From: Cladophialophora immunda
Taxonomy: Eukaryota > Ascomycota > Eurotiomycetes > Chaetothyriales > Herpotrichiellaceae
DNA: 64,000 nucleotides
Assembly (NCBI RefSeq): GCF_000835495.1
Contig: NW_015622542.1
Span: forward strand, 1,200,485-1,264,484
Reading direction: 5' to 3'
Shown here piece after piece: positions 10,909 through 20,939 of the stretch. A program made the translations under genes and the position numbers. Position 1 is the stretch's first letter. The number at the start of each line of letters is the position of its first letter. The notes under the pieces are model-generated. The model was given only the letters and a program-made list of their open reading frames with translations. It did no database searches and was not told where the DNA came from.

Positions 10909-11433
10909 ATGACGCCCGTCTCCCAGGAGGATCTGGCAGAATTGCCTACACCAGACATGATCACTCTACTCTTCAAGTGCCACAAATCCACGACCGCGCT
11001 ATCTGTTTTACCAACCAGGCCGTTCCCCGAGATCAAAGCTCTCTTGCTTGCAGCCCTTGAATCACGGAACCTCAAAACGCTGCCAGACTCCAGCGCACCT
11101 CTCCCGGAAGACCCAGAAGAGTTGGAATTCGGCGTGCTAGCGGACAAGAAGGACCCGAGTAAAGGCTGGGTTCCCATGGATATCAAAGAGCAAGAGGTCA
11201 CCGGTCCCAAGGGCACCAAAAAGAAAGTCGGCGGAAAACACTCGGTCCTCAATCTGAACCCGCTTGGGGCTGGTCTTGGTGATGGGGCCTGGGTAGCATA
11301 TCGACTAAAGGTGAAGCAGAAAGAACCACAAGTGGAAGACGAAGATCACGAGGGCGGTACTCCAGACGTCGAGATAGACGAGGATCCCGGATTCGATGTG
11401 ATCCTTCCCAGTTTCGAAGAAGAGGCTGAGTGA
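10909..11433 (+). CDS. Uncharacterised 174-residue protein
   Basis: Intronless frame with ATG at 10909 and a normal stop. Residues about 16-55 (ITLLFKCHKSTTALSVLP...IKALLLAALESRN) read like a compact alpha/beta segment, vaguely ubiquitin-like; the middle has GWVPMDIKEQEVTGPKGTKKK; the C-terminus is very acidic and ends EEEAE. Codon use and amino-acid texture look like a real, probably conserved fungal gene, but I do not recognise it and assign no function. It shares a divergent promoter with the Tim17-like gene. Confidence 0.75.
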   Translation: MTPVSQEDLAELPTPDMITLLFKCHKSTTALSVLPTRPFPEIKALLLAALESRNLKTLPDSSAPLPEDPEELEFGVLADKKDPSKGWVPMDIKEQEVTGPKGTKKKVGGKHSVLNLNPLGAGLGDGAWVAYRLKVKQKEPQVEDEDHEGGTPDVEIDEDPGFDVILPSFEEEAE

Positions 11434-12376
11434 TTTTCGACCCCCAAGAATTGTTGCTACCAAGTAATCGCCCGTCGCAGCCATGAGAGACACGAGGCAA
11501 CACCACCTCCATACAATGCACTTTTACAGTGCCGTCGTCCGCACGATGAATGCGGAAGGAATTGAGCGGTTGAAGGAATATCGTTTCATGATTGAAGGAG
11601 AAAGACAATTTTGTTTCTCAAGTGGCAGGGCTGGTGCTAGCCCAGCACAGGGTGGAAGGGTGCCATCTCCGGTGTCCTGCACTGTGTGGTGGCATCCTCG
11701 GGAAGATGGATTTCAGCCCCCATCGAGCTTATGCATCTAGCAAAGTCGAGGAAGTGATAGTCAGGACTTAGTCTTGCGAGGGCTGGCGGAGTGAATTGCC
11801 AGCGGGCGCAATTTGACGGTGGATTTTGAAGTCCCTCGACGATCGCTCGCAAACGGGTGCGGTGGCCGTTGGCAGGTGTTGTGCTATATCTGGAAACTTC
11901 AAAGTGGTTCCCCCACAACAGATTCTGGGATAGGGCTGAAGCGGCTGACAAGCGGGTGGCACTTTGACACAATTGCAGTCACTCCGTACTAGAAGCTTGG
12001 GTTGACCTGGGCTGGTCATGAGACAAACGCCAGTGAAAGCTGCGCAGCTTCGAAGGCAGGCAAAACTAGTTAAGCAGCTAGAACAGGCCCTCGACCATCA
12101 ATTGGGCGGATGGATGTCATTAAGCAGATTCCAATCCGGGACGCGGAGAGGCTGAACGGCTGCATGTCTTGACTATTGGGTGCGGCGCAGGTCCCCTCGG
12201 GCTTGGTAGGCGTCTTGTCTTCCATCCCTCCCATAATCAAAGGGTCAGCCCGCCTCCATTACTTGCGTCGAGCACCGCAGCTGACGCTTTGTTTGCCCTT
12301 TGGCTTGTTTCCATATCACGCAGTCTGAGAATACGCCGTAGCATCTTTCGATCCCCTCGCGGCGGATGCGGTTTCA
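11434..12376. other. Gap upstream of the Q-rich gene
   Basis: About 940 bases with no supported gene. It contains the promoter and leader of the plus-strand Q-rich protein gene. Confidence 0.4.
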
Positions 12377-15130
12377 ATGCAGCGGCTTTTCAAGACCAAC
12401 AAGTCGCAGGCCTCCATAGAAGACCCTCAGACACACCCTGATCCACATCCCCATCAGCAGCAACCGCAACACCCCCAGCCTCAGCATCTGGGACGTCAAC
12501 AACCCTACTTCGACCCCCAGCAGCAGCAGCAGCAGCACCAACTCTATCCCCAACAGCCTTCACAACAGCATCCATTGACCGATCTTCATTATCAGGGGCA
12601 AGCCTCAGATTCCCTGCCACAACCTCAGCCTCCAGCGGCCCCTCCCCACTTGGGACGCACTCAAAGTGGTCGCAGTTCATCCATCCCGGACGTGTATGGA
12701 GGAAGCCAAAGGCCGCAAGTGAACATTGTGCCTCCGCTGTCCCAGCAACACGCCTTCATCCCCGAAGGCCCTGCTCCCGTTCCGGGACAGACAACATTTG
12801 GCCAGTCGAGGCAGGTTCGGACCATTGAGGATAAAGAGCACAAGCGATCGAAGCGCAGTTTCATCACAAGCCTGATCAAAGACAAGAGCAAGGACGAAGA
12901 CAAACACAGAGAGAAGGAGAAAGAAAACGGCCCTCCTGAGCGCAAACCACTTGGACGATCAAGCTCGGTACATCTTTTGAGGAAGTCGCACCCTCCTGAC
13001 CACCCATCCCGCGACTCATATTCAACCCAGACCTCGCCACAGTCTCAGCATCCGTCCAGACATTCGACATATTACCCTCCTGCACCACCAACAGACGCAT
13101 CGACCGCGCCCACAGATCAGGCTGCGGATCAAGCTCAATACGAGCAATACCAGAGAGGTCAAGGCCAGTTTGACTCTCCACAAAGCCAATTAACCCATCA
13201 GTCCGTCGACTACGCTGAAGACGCTCCGCACTTCAGTCCGCAACACGAGCAATACCACGCATATCACCAAAGCGAGTCCGCCAGTACCTCGGAACATTAC
13301 CTGCCGTATCAGCCTCAGCAAGCTCGTCCCAACAACGTAGAGTCTGACCCATATCAACACCTTAGACCACCGTCACAAGCATCTCTCGGGCCTCCTTCTC
13401 CCATCAACACCCCAGCCCACCCCCTCGTTGCTCAAGACTCTCGTCCCTCCACGGCTGCAACCAATCGTTATTCCTCACAGTCAGCGTCTCAAACCCAACA
13501 GCCACTTCAGACTGCCATGGCAAGAGGCGACCCACCCAACGGGAGCATTCGCCAACAGTTATCCCAGCGAGAAGCTCGGTCCGAGGATCAGAATCAATAT
13601 CAAAACCAAAGTCAAGCCGATCCAAGGGTGAGAATGTCTCAACAAGCAGCTTCTGAGCAAGGTAGAAGTACACCTCCGCCGAGAAGCCGCGAAGACATTA
13701 GCCAATTAGACTATAACCAACTTCTGCAGCGTCACGAGGAGTTACAGGCGAAATATTCCAAGGTCAAACGATACTACTTTGAGCGGGAGGCTCAAGTAAC
13801 GCAGCTGCAGAATACTGTGGCGAACCAGCGTCTTTCCATGTCCAAAACATCGCTAGATGATGCTCAATATACGGCGAGATTTGAACGCTTGAGCCAGGCG
13901 ATCAACAACCTTTCCTTCAACATTCGCAAGAACTGGCGGGCCATTCCACCGTGGCTGCGACATGTCTGCAACCAGGATGCCCACACTGTCGGCACGAAAG
14001 AAATGACCGCCATCGGACGAGCTTGTATTACTCGATGGCTATACGAAAGTATCTTTCAGCACACGTTTCACCCAGGTATTGAACCATCATTGTCTGCACA
14101 ATTAAAACACATCGAACATAACTTGCGTCGTGGAGGGCATGCTGGCAGTCTCTTGACTGATGAGCAGCGGGACGATTTGACGACCAAAATCACGACCTGG
14201 CGACTCACAACCATTGAAGGTCTACAGGATGTGCTCAATTCGCCACAAGCGGAACACTACACCGAGACGATGAACAAGCATTATACTCATCAGCTCACCG
14301 AATCACTGAAAGCAAACCTGACGGATCCTCCGCCACCCGGGCTTGTCGAGGGGGTTGGCATGATTGTGGGGCAAGCCATCGGCATTGCGTCCAATATTCC
14401 GCTGGAGTCGCGCGAGATCTGTATCGAGTATTTCATGCCGGGCACCCCTTTGAATGAGACATACATGAAAATCGAACCGCAAATCGTTGCTTTAACCAAC
14501 CCTGGCCCAGACGAACGCGTACTCCAACAACAAGCAGCTCAAGCGAAGGCGCAAGAGCAGGCACGAGCACAGGAGGAGGGCGATCAGATGAGCACGGCTA
14601 GCACAGACGACGGACCGCGAGACCGTGACGTAGAGGCGGAAATTCGTGAAGCTGCCGGCAAAGCTGCATCGCAAGCAGCCCAGCCACCGGGCGCTGGAGG
14701 CCAACAGGGACGAAACGAAAGCGGGACGAGCACCAGCAGCCAGGCGACCATTAAGGGCTCCAGCGAGAAGCATTCGAAGAAATCCAGTTTCCTGGGAGGA
14801 TTCGTCAACAAAAAGCCCTCCATCTCGGCGCGCGGTGAGAGCCGCTCCGAAGGGAATGCCTCTGCGGGAAACGAAGGCGACGACCAACGTGGACATGTCC
14901 GGAACAGTATGGCAGTTGATCCGGCCCAACTGGCCCCCCAACCTGGAGCGAACGACGGCCGGATCAGGTTTGCGGCTTTCGTGGCGGTCGAGGTCAGAGG
15001 GAAGGGACCGACATCTGGTGCGTCGGGAGGTGGTGCGAACAGTGGGAAAGAGCCTGGATCTGCTGCTGCAGGAGGAGTCTCGCAGTCTGCGGTCAACGTG
15101 CTGTTCAAGGCACCAGTCTATGAGTTCTAG
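12377..15130 (+). CDS. Gln/Pro/Ser-rich protein with conserved-looking core
   Basis: Intronless 917-residue protein, ATG at 12377. Residues 1-430 are disordered and rich in Gln, His, Pro and Ser, including a (CAG)6 run at 12518-12535; a basic patch RSKRSFITSLIKDKSKDEDK lies near 153-173. From about 440 the sequence becomes ordered: a coiled coil (DYNQLLQRHEELQAKYSKVK, then YYFEREAQVTQLQNTV), then a helical domain to about 700 with FNIRKNWRAIPPWLRHV and CITRWLYESIFQHTF. The tail is again low-complexity with a short ordered end (AVNVLFKAPVYEF). No known domain is recognised. The ordered core argues for a conserved cytoskeletal or scaffold-type fungal protein, but this is only inference. Confidence 0.85.
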   Translation: MQRLFKTNKSQASIEDPQTHPDPHPHQQQPQHPQPQHLGRQQPYFDPQQQQQQHQLYPQQPSQQHPLTDLHYQGQASDSLPQPQPPAAPPHLGRTQSGRSSSIPDVYGGSQRPQVNIVPPLSQQHAFIPEGPAPVPGQTTFGQSRQVRTIEDKEHKRSKRSFITSLIKDKSKDEDKHREKEKENGPPERKPLGRSSSVHLLRKSHPPDHPSRDSYSTQTSPQSQHPSRHSTYYPPAPPTDASTAPTDQAADQAQYEQYQRGQGQFDSPQSQLTHQSVDYAEDAPHFSPQHEQYHAYHQSESASTSEHYLPYQPQQARPNNVESDPYQHLRPPSQASLGPPSPINTPAHPLVAQDSRPSTAATNRYSSQSASQTQQPLQTAMARGDPPNGSIRQQLSQREARSEDQNQYQNQSQADPRVRMSQQAASEQGRSTPPPRSREDISQLDYNQLLQRHEELQAKYSKVKRYYFEREAQVTQLQNTVANQRLSMSKTSLDDAQYTARFERLSQAINNLSFNIRKNWRAIPPWLRHVCNQDAHTVGTKEMTAIGRACITRWLYESIFQHTFHPGIEPSLSAQLKHIEHNLRRGGHAGSLLTDEQRDDLTTKITTWRLTTIEGLQDVLNSPQAEHYTETMNKHYTHQLTESLKANLTDPPPPGLVEGVGMIVGQAIGIASNIPLESREICIEYFMPGTPLNETYMKIEPQIVALTNPGPDERVLQQQAAQAKAQEQARAQEEGDQMSTASTDDGPRDRDVEAEIREAAGKAASQAAQPPGAGGQQGRNESGTSTSSQATIKGSSEKHSKKSSFLGGFVNKKPSISARGESRSEGNASAGNEGDDQRGHVRNSMAVDPAQLAPQPGANDGRIRFAAFVAVEVRGKGPTSGASGGGANSGKEPGSAAAGGVSQSAVNVLFKAPVYEF
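12518..12535 (+). repeat. (CAG)6 polyglutamine-coding repeat
   Basis: Six perfect CAG codons within the disordered N-terminal region of the 917-residue protein. Confidence 0.9.
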
Positions 15131-15928
15131 GATCTTCCCTTCGAGCTCCGTGCGGACATGGTAGACTTGGGGACGGGCTGTGTGCAGAAGCGAGAGCAAG
15201 GACCTGGAGCCGGGAGCGAAGAGAGACACCCCTTTCCTTTTGTTGTACTTGCAATCTTTCCCTTTTGGATTATGCAGCGTCTGCATTTTCATATACAATT
15301 CTGTTTGTCAGTTGTTGAGCGAAAAAGACAAGAAGAGGACGATGTGGGATTATTATATTGGCACCCAAAATCTATAGCCATGTAGGGACAGAACTTGGAT
15401 CCCTGGATTTCTGGACTTCTCGACTCCTGGACTCTGGTAGCAACGCTTCACTTCATCATTCGCTTGGGCAGAAGCAGAAGCTGAGCCAAGCGGACGAGGA
15501 GGGAGCGGCGTAGGATTTCCGTGGCTGCTGGGACTCTCACTTCTTGGGCTTTGGCCTTTGGGCAGCATTTCAACCCTTTCGAACCCATCGACTTCGCGCC
15601 CTGTTTCCCGCCCTTCGCACGCGCCTGACAGATGGCGGGGTCGGTGGCCATGCTTGTGTGATCACGAAGATTTTTCATCGGCACCGACTGGGCTCCAGAC
15701 TCTCAACTCTCAACTCTTGTTCCAACGAATTAGTTAATATAGCCATGCATGTCCGTTGCTCTCGCTCCCCCGCGCTGACCTCAATTGCCCTGACTGCAAA
15801 ATAGAGGCAAACTTCCCCGTCGCGTTTCCCTTTTCCTCACTTATACTTTTTCCATCTTATTACGATGGCTTCCTAACAGTCCTTGTCCGCGTTCTTCTGT
15901 CCTACGGGGGTGATTCCGCCAGGTCTCT
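15131..15928. other. Gap upstream of the Zn2Cys6 gene
   Basis: About 800 bases holding the 3' flank of the Q-rich gene and the promoter of the transcription factor. Pyrimidine-rich sequence occurs near 15820-15900. No gene is seen. Confidence 0.4.
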
Positions 15929-18549
15929 ATGCCATCACCGAATAAGATCGAGGATCCATGTCAGGAATGTCGTGGTATGTCCCCATTCTTTTCCCGAGAC
16001 GCAGGCTGGCGTGTTGACTGATGGCTGTCCCCAAGACCGCCATCTCAAATGTAAGTTCCGCTACTGACAGCTCGCCTATGCCTTCACATCTCGCAGCGCC
16101 TTGTTCTCCTGCTTCTTCTCCATCCTGCACATGTCTGTCCTGCACGAAGGCTCCCCCCGACGTGCCACAAGAACCACCTTTTCTCACCGCCACCAAACAT
16201 CCTCAGCCCGCTCCCTCCTTTGTTGGACGGTATCACCGCATGGAACCAAGCTGACATCCCCCAGGCGACAACAATTTTCCGAAATGCAAACAATGTGAAC
16301 GTTCCGGGGAGAGGTGTCGGCGCGGAAACGGCAAGCTCAAGTTTCGGGTCGGCTCCAGCGCAAGATACGATGCCTCCTTTTCCAAAGATCAAACATGGCT
16401 CGAGCAGACCAAGAATGGTAAGTCTGTGTAACCGGTGCCGCAGAGTTTTCCTCGCCTCAGAAGCGGCGCAGTGGAAGGAGGGGCCTTATCAAAGGCCAAC
16501 TTGATGACCGTCACTTCTACTGCTGTCATGTCCTGCCGCCCACAATACCATCACCCACCCGTTCATGTCACACTGCTCCAGAGCCACGTTGGCAGCAGCT
16601 ACTGATGCTGTGTCCCCATTTATCCCGCTCAGGGCCGGACACCTACCGACGGTTGGACCTATCAACTCGTGCGCTGACGATGCCTTTTGACAGCAAAGTT
16701 CCAATTCGTCGACCAAGGCCCAGAGTTGGAAAACTACTACTCCCAGGACGACATCGTGGTGACTAGTACCAAAGCAAATGCCCAAGACGAGAGACAGGAA
16801 AATGCCGCTGGGCCACCCAAGCGCCTCGAGTCATCAGTCGAGGCCGAGCTGTCCCCAACAGTTCGCAGCGCCCCCTCTACCGATCTGCCTCCTTTCTTAT
16901 CGCCCTTCAACGCAAACAATGAATCAGTCTTGGTGCATTCTCCCATAAAACGGAGAAGAACTGCAGACGCGATCTCGCCAGAATATCAGACCCACCCCAA
17001 CCGATTGCCCAACGCTGCCTACGACCCCATTCGGTCTCAATATCGCATCTACGACTTTCCCAAAGTCTTTAGCTCTACCAGCGCGGACGGCTTTCCGTAT
17101 ATGCCCGAACAACATCAAGTCCCCAAAGTAGTCGAGGCGGAGTACCGTCGCCTGGCAGATTCAGCGGCGGCTACCATCCCAGAAGACCCATTGCTATCTC
17201 CTGCCATCTGGAAAGAAGAGTTCTACTGGCCGAACCAATATACCACCACACAATGTGCTTGCTTGATGCGATACTACATTGAAAACCTCGCGCCATGGGT
17301 AGGTCATGTGCTCCAACCTGGTTGTCTGTCGCAGAGCTGACTGAGGGAGTTTGACGTGGGAGACCCAGCCAGACACTTCACACTGGCCGTTCCCCAACGT
17401 GCCAGGCGAAATCCTCCGCTACTGAATGCCATTTTTACCCTGGCAGCAAGGCACCTTGCTTCGCTCCCTCGGTTTAAGACGGCTGACGGTGTGATCCAGT
17501 ATCAGAACATTCTCCTTCCCAAATTGACCGAGGACACTGCTGTCAAATATCACAATGCGTGTATTGCGTACCTCATCAAACTGTCCAGCGACCCAGAGCA
17601 TGTACGAGATGAGGATCTACTTGCTGCCGCGGTCATTTTGCGCTATTATGAAGAGATTGATCCGTCACTTACGAACGAAGACAGCAAGACCCTCATTCAT
17701 ACCTTTCAACTATTTGCCAACGCTCAAGCGAATCCTTATGCTTACATGATGAACGACGACAAACATCCTGAGTATCTTAGACCGGGATCTGCTGTCGGCT
17801 TGTTTGAAAACGCCCTCGCTTACTTGAAAAGCTTTCAACATGCTTCGTTTCGAGTTGCCCTGCGTCAAGAGTTGACAATTGCCTTTCTGAGGCAAAGGCC
17901 TGTCCGGTTACCTCTAGAAACATGGACCATCCTGCAAGGTTTTGACGAAGCGGAGGACTTCATCTGGTCCGACCGACATCTCTACCACTGTGCCAAAGTT
18001 CTACAATTTTGCTTTGGTGGTGATGGCGGCACGGGCAAGACGCAGATCGAACAATGGAATGAGCTTCGAAACTTTGAGATACAATGGGACCAATTCAAGC
18101 CGTTGTCGTTTGCGCCTATCCATTATCAGGTGCCTGACCGCTCCAAGGGGGAATGTCTTCCGCACATATGGTACATGGCGGAGGTACACGCTACCGGATT
18201 ATTGGCTCTGGACCTGGCTAGGATTTTATTGACCGTGTACAACCCAAACATCCCACGAATCGGGCCCGGGGTAACAGCAGCTCAGAAGAGGATTGCGGAT
18301 GAAGTGCATGATATAGTGATTCAACTCTGCGGGACTGCAATGTCTCTGGGTGGGACAGCAGCATCAAATGCTTCCTCTCAGCCTGCGATGGTTCAGGCGT
18401 ACATGGCGGTTGTTGTTTGCGGAGAGTACTTTTCGGATCCCCTTGAACAACGCGCGCTGATGGGTATCTTGGACAGGCTGAGGGGCGAACACGGCTGGCC
18501 CACCGGCAAAACTGCTATGCAACTGAAAAGGGAATGGGGATGGATCTGA
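15929..18549 (+). CDS. Zn2Cys6 transcription factor
   Basis: Five exons: 15929-15974, 16036-16050, 16265-16417, 16694-17298 and 17350-18549, giving 672 residues. Splicing assembles a perfect binuclear cluster, CQECRDRHLKC then DNNFPKCKQC and ERSGERC (Cys 11, 14, 21, 28, 31, 38; spacing 2-6-6-2-6). Exon 2 is only 15 nt. The fourth junction yields LAPWFDVGDPARHF, typical of the fungal-specific transcription factor domain 2 seen in acriflavine-sensitivity (acr-2)-like and ARCA-like regulators. The rest (about 230-672) is the alpha-helical middle-homology region. It acts in the nucleus as a DNA-binding regulator; targets are unknown. Neighbouring genes are not an obvious regulon, although a glutathione S-transferase gene follows on the same strand. 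All junctions use GT...AG. The DNA-binding assignment is firm. Confidence 0.92.
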
Positions 18550-19312
18550 TGGATTTGGATGGCTTTTTATACCCGGTGTTATCTGGTTGTCTTCTTAGGC
18601 CACATGCGAGCACTTTTGGTTGGGGGAACCGTTCTTGCCAGAACAAGGACCACATGGGAAATTACGGTATGGACGAGGGTATCACACACGCAACGGACAT
18701 GGACATGTCTGAATGATCGGGGTTTTAATTGAGGAACATGCGAGGAAAGACCCATATCTTATCGCATCCTCTCGACGCGTGCGAGTCGAGCGCTTGCATC
18801 AGCAGCGCTGATGTCTGTCTGACTTGCAGCAGAATACGCCTGGACGAGTTGAGAGTTGAGAAACTGAGACTGTCGTAGATAGGAGCTCCGACCGCAGGAA
18901 GCCCCGGCGTATTCATGGGAGAAAAGGGATGATAGCTCACCAAGTATGGAGCCCGTTCTGGCAAGCCTGAACTTCCCTAATTACAGAGCACCAGCAGCAA
19001 GAATGAGGGCGTGGGGCACAAGTCACCCACTAGCGAGTACTCACCTACCGAGTTCTGGGACTAGCGAGGGCCACCACTGGGTCACCCACTATTGACGCGA
19101 CGATGCCGTCATCAAACGGTGCAAACTGCAATGCTTCTTCTATACGCCCCTCTGTCTGGGCCCCGCCTCGATTGACGTGCCCGCGACACATTACTAATTG
19201 ACCGTGAGACGAAACAGACGTCGACACAGGCGCATTGCGCCATCCGCTCATTAAATAGCTGGAGTCAAGGTCTCCCGTTCCGCTTGATTACTTTTTCCTT
19301 TCCTTTCTTTCC
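18550..19312. other. Gap upstream of the GST gene
   Basis: About 760 bases; contains the promoter of the plus-strand GST gene, with a CT-rich run (CTTTTTCCTTTCCTTTCTTT) immediately before the ATG, typical of fungal leaders. No gene is seen. Confidence 0.45.
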
Positions 19313-20311
19313 ATGCTGAGGACCTCCCTTGGATCCTGTCGTTCTCTGTTCACGAAACCAGCTCCCCCCAGCTCCCGACCAACAGCCATCTCCGTTCGCG
19401 CATCAACCAATCCCTCCTCTACCTACCCTACCTCGTTGCTCCAAGCAAGGCCCTTGCGGATCCTGTCCAAAATGGCCAACAATCTCTACATCGCCGATAC
19501 CCCTGCCGAGGTGTCCCAGGCCAAGGGCCTGCACCTCATCACCCAAAACACCCCCAACGGCCAGGCCACGCAGATCATGCTCGAAGAACTCGCGGACGCG
19601 TATGGGACCACGTGGACCACGACGCTCATCAACATCATGACCAATGAGCAGAAGAAAGAGTGGTTCCTCCGGCTGAACCCCAACGGACGCATCCCCGTGC
19701 TCGTCGACAACGGACAATCCCCTCCCTTCCCCATCATCGAGACGAGTGCCCAGCTGCTGTATCTGTTGAAGTTTGCCGACAAAGAGGACAAATTCGGCTT
19801 CAAGGACGAGTTGGAGAGGAACGTGGTGTTGCAGTGGATGTTCTTCTGGCACGGCGGAGGTGCCCCGTACCAGGGCCAAGTGAACCATTTTTCGCGGGCG
19901 GCCCCCGAGAAGATTCCCTGTAAGTGTGCCCTTGTCCTGCGGCCCCTCCTCTCCTCGCGGGATTGCCCTTTGCGGTTGTGTCGTCCATATACATACTGAC
20001 TGTGTGCGTGCCAACACCGGAAAGACGCCATCAATCGCTACAAGAACGAAACCCTCCGCGTCTACGGCGTCCTGGAGATCCGCCTCTCGGGCCAGTTCAC
20101 GGGCGAACCGCGCGACTACCTGGCCGGACCCGGCAAGGGCAAATACACCGTCGCGGACATCAAGACATGGCCTTGGGTGAAGGGGTGGGAGAGAAGCGGG
20201 TTCACCGCGGACGAGATGAAGCCCTTCCCGCACCTGCTCAAGTGGATTGACCGGATTGCTGCGAGGCCGGCGGTCCAGAGGGGCATTGGCGACAAATATG
20301 TGCAGAAGTAA
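19313..20311 (+). CDS. Ure2-like glutathione S-transferase
   Basis: Two exons, 19313-19919 and 20025-20311 (105-nt intron), 297 residues. The product matches the Ure2p/YghU-like GST group: thioredoxin-like half with NTPNGQATQIMLEEL, LNPNGRIPVLVD and IIETSAQLLYLL, then an all-helical half with QWMFFWHGGGAPYQGQVNHF and ERDxxR-like NRYKNETLRVYGVLE. GSTs conjugate or reduce with glutathione in detoxification; this group often has disulfide-bond or peroxidase activity. The first 53 residues (Arg/Ser-rich, no acidic residues) look like a mitochondrial presequence, while Met54 (codon at 19472) begins the usual cytosolic form, so two isoforms are possible. The stop codon TAA lies inside a GTAAGT donor-like sequence, so a spliced C-terminal variant cannot be excluded. 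Confidence 0.92.
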
Positions 20312-20939
20312 GTCCAAAATATAAACCATGTCTTTCCAGTGAGAAAAAAAGGGGATTCTTGCGCGCCGGAATTGTCGAAGGAGATGAGAATTACGCCTCG
20401 ATGATGTGCAAAGGGAGCACCCACGGCCCTGGACAGTATAGAGCTATGAAAAAGAAGAAAACAATGCCCGGGACTCCATATTCCCCCCCAACCAGCTCGC
20501 TGGCAGATTGATCTCTCCACACTCCCTACGCTCTTGTCAGACACAATGCATGCGACTGTTTCTCTACCGTTCGCAGTGATCTATTCCCAGTTGGATATCG
20601 TCCTTTTTCCCGCCCGCACACGTCTCCCTTGCTGCTCCTCGCTTCTCACCGCGTCCCGCCGATCACCTCAGCTGACCTCCTTGCGTGCTCCCTTCGTCGG
20701 GAAGGGTGCGCGAGCCACCCAGATCGAGACTCTAAGACCCATCCATATACAGCACCTCCGGAAGGGGGACCTTTCCTTTCCTCTGGGTTTCCCTTGGTTT
20801 TCATTGCATTCCCTTTTGTCATTTCATTTTCTTGTTCTCTGTTCGTATCCATTTTAAGGAGGGGGGGGGGGGGGGGAATAAACGAGATCTGGAGCACATG
20901 TTTGATCCGAGAGCGCCGGACCTCACTCGGAGGCTCGCT
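20312..20939. other. Convergent intergenic region with poly-G tract
   Basis: Between the 3' ends of the GST (+) and adenine deaminase (-) genes. Its main feature is a run of 16 G at 20861-20876. No gene is seen. Confidence 0.6.
20861..20876. repeat. Poly-G tract (16 G)
   Basis: Uninterrupted G homopolymer in the 3' flank between two convergent genes, about 65 bases beyond the adenine deaminase stop. The length in an assembly is error-prone. Confidence 0.9.

Noticed and set aside
19403..20329. 308-residue minus-strand frame over the GST gene
   Set aside because: Antisense to a clearly recognised GST on the other strand, spans its intron, and has no motif.
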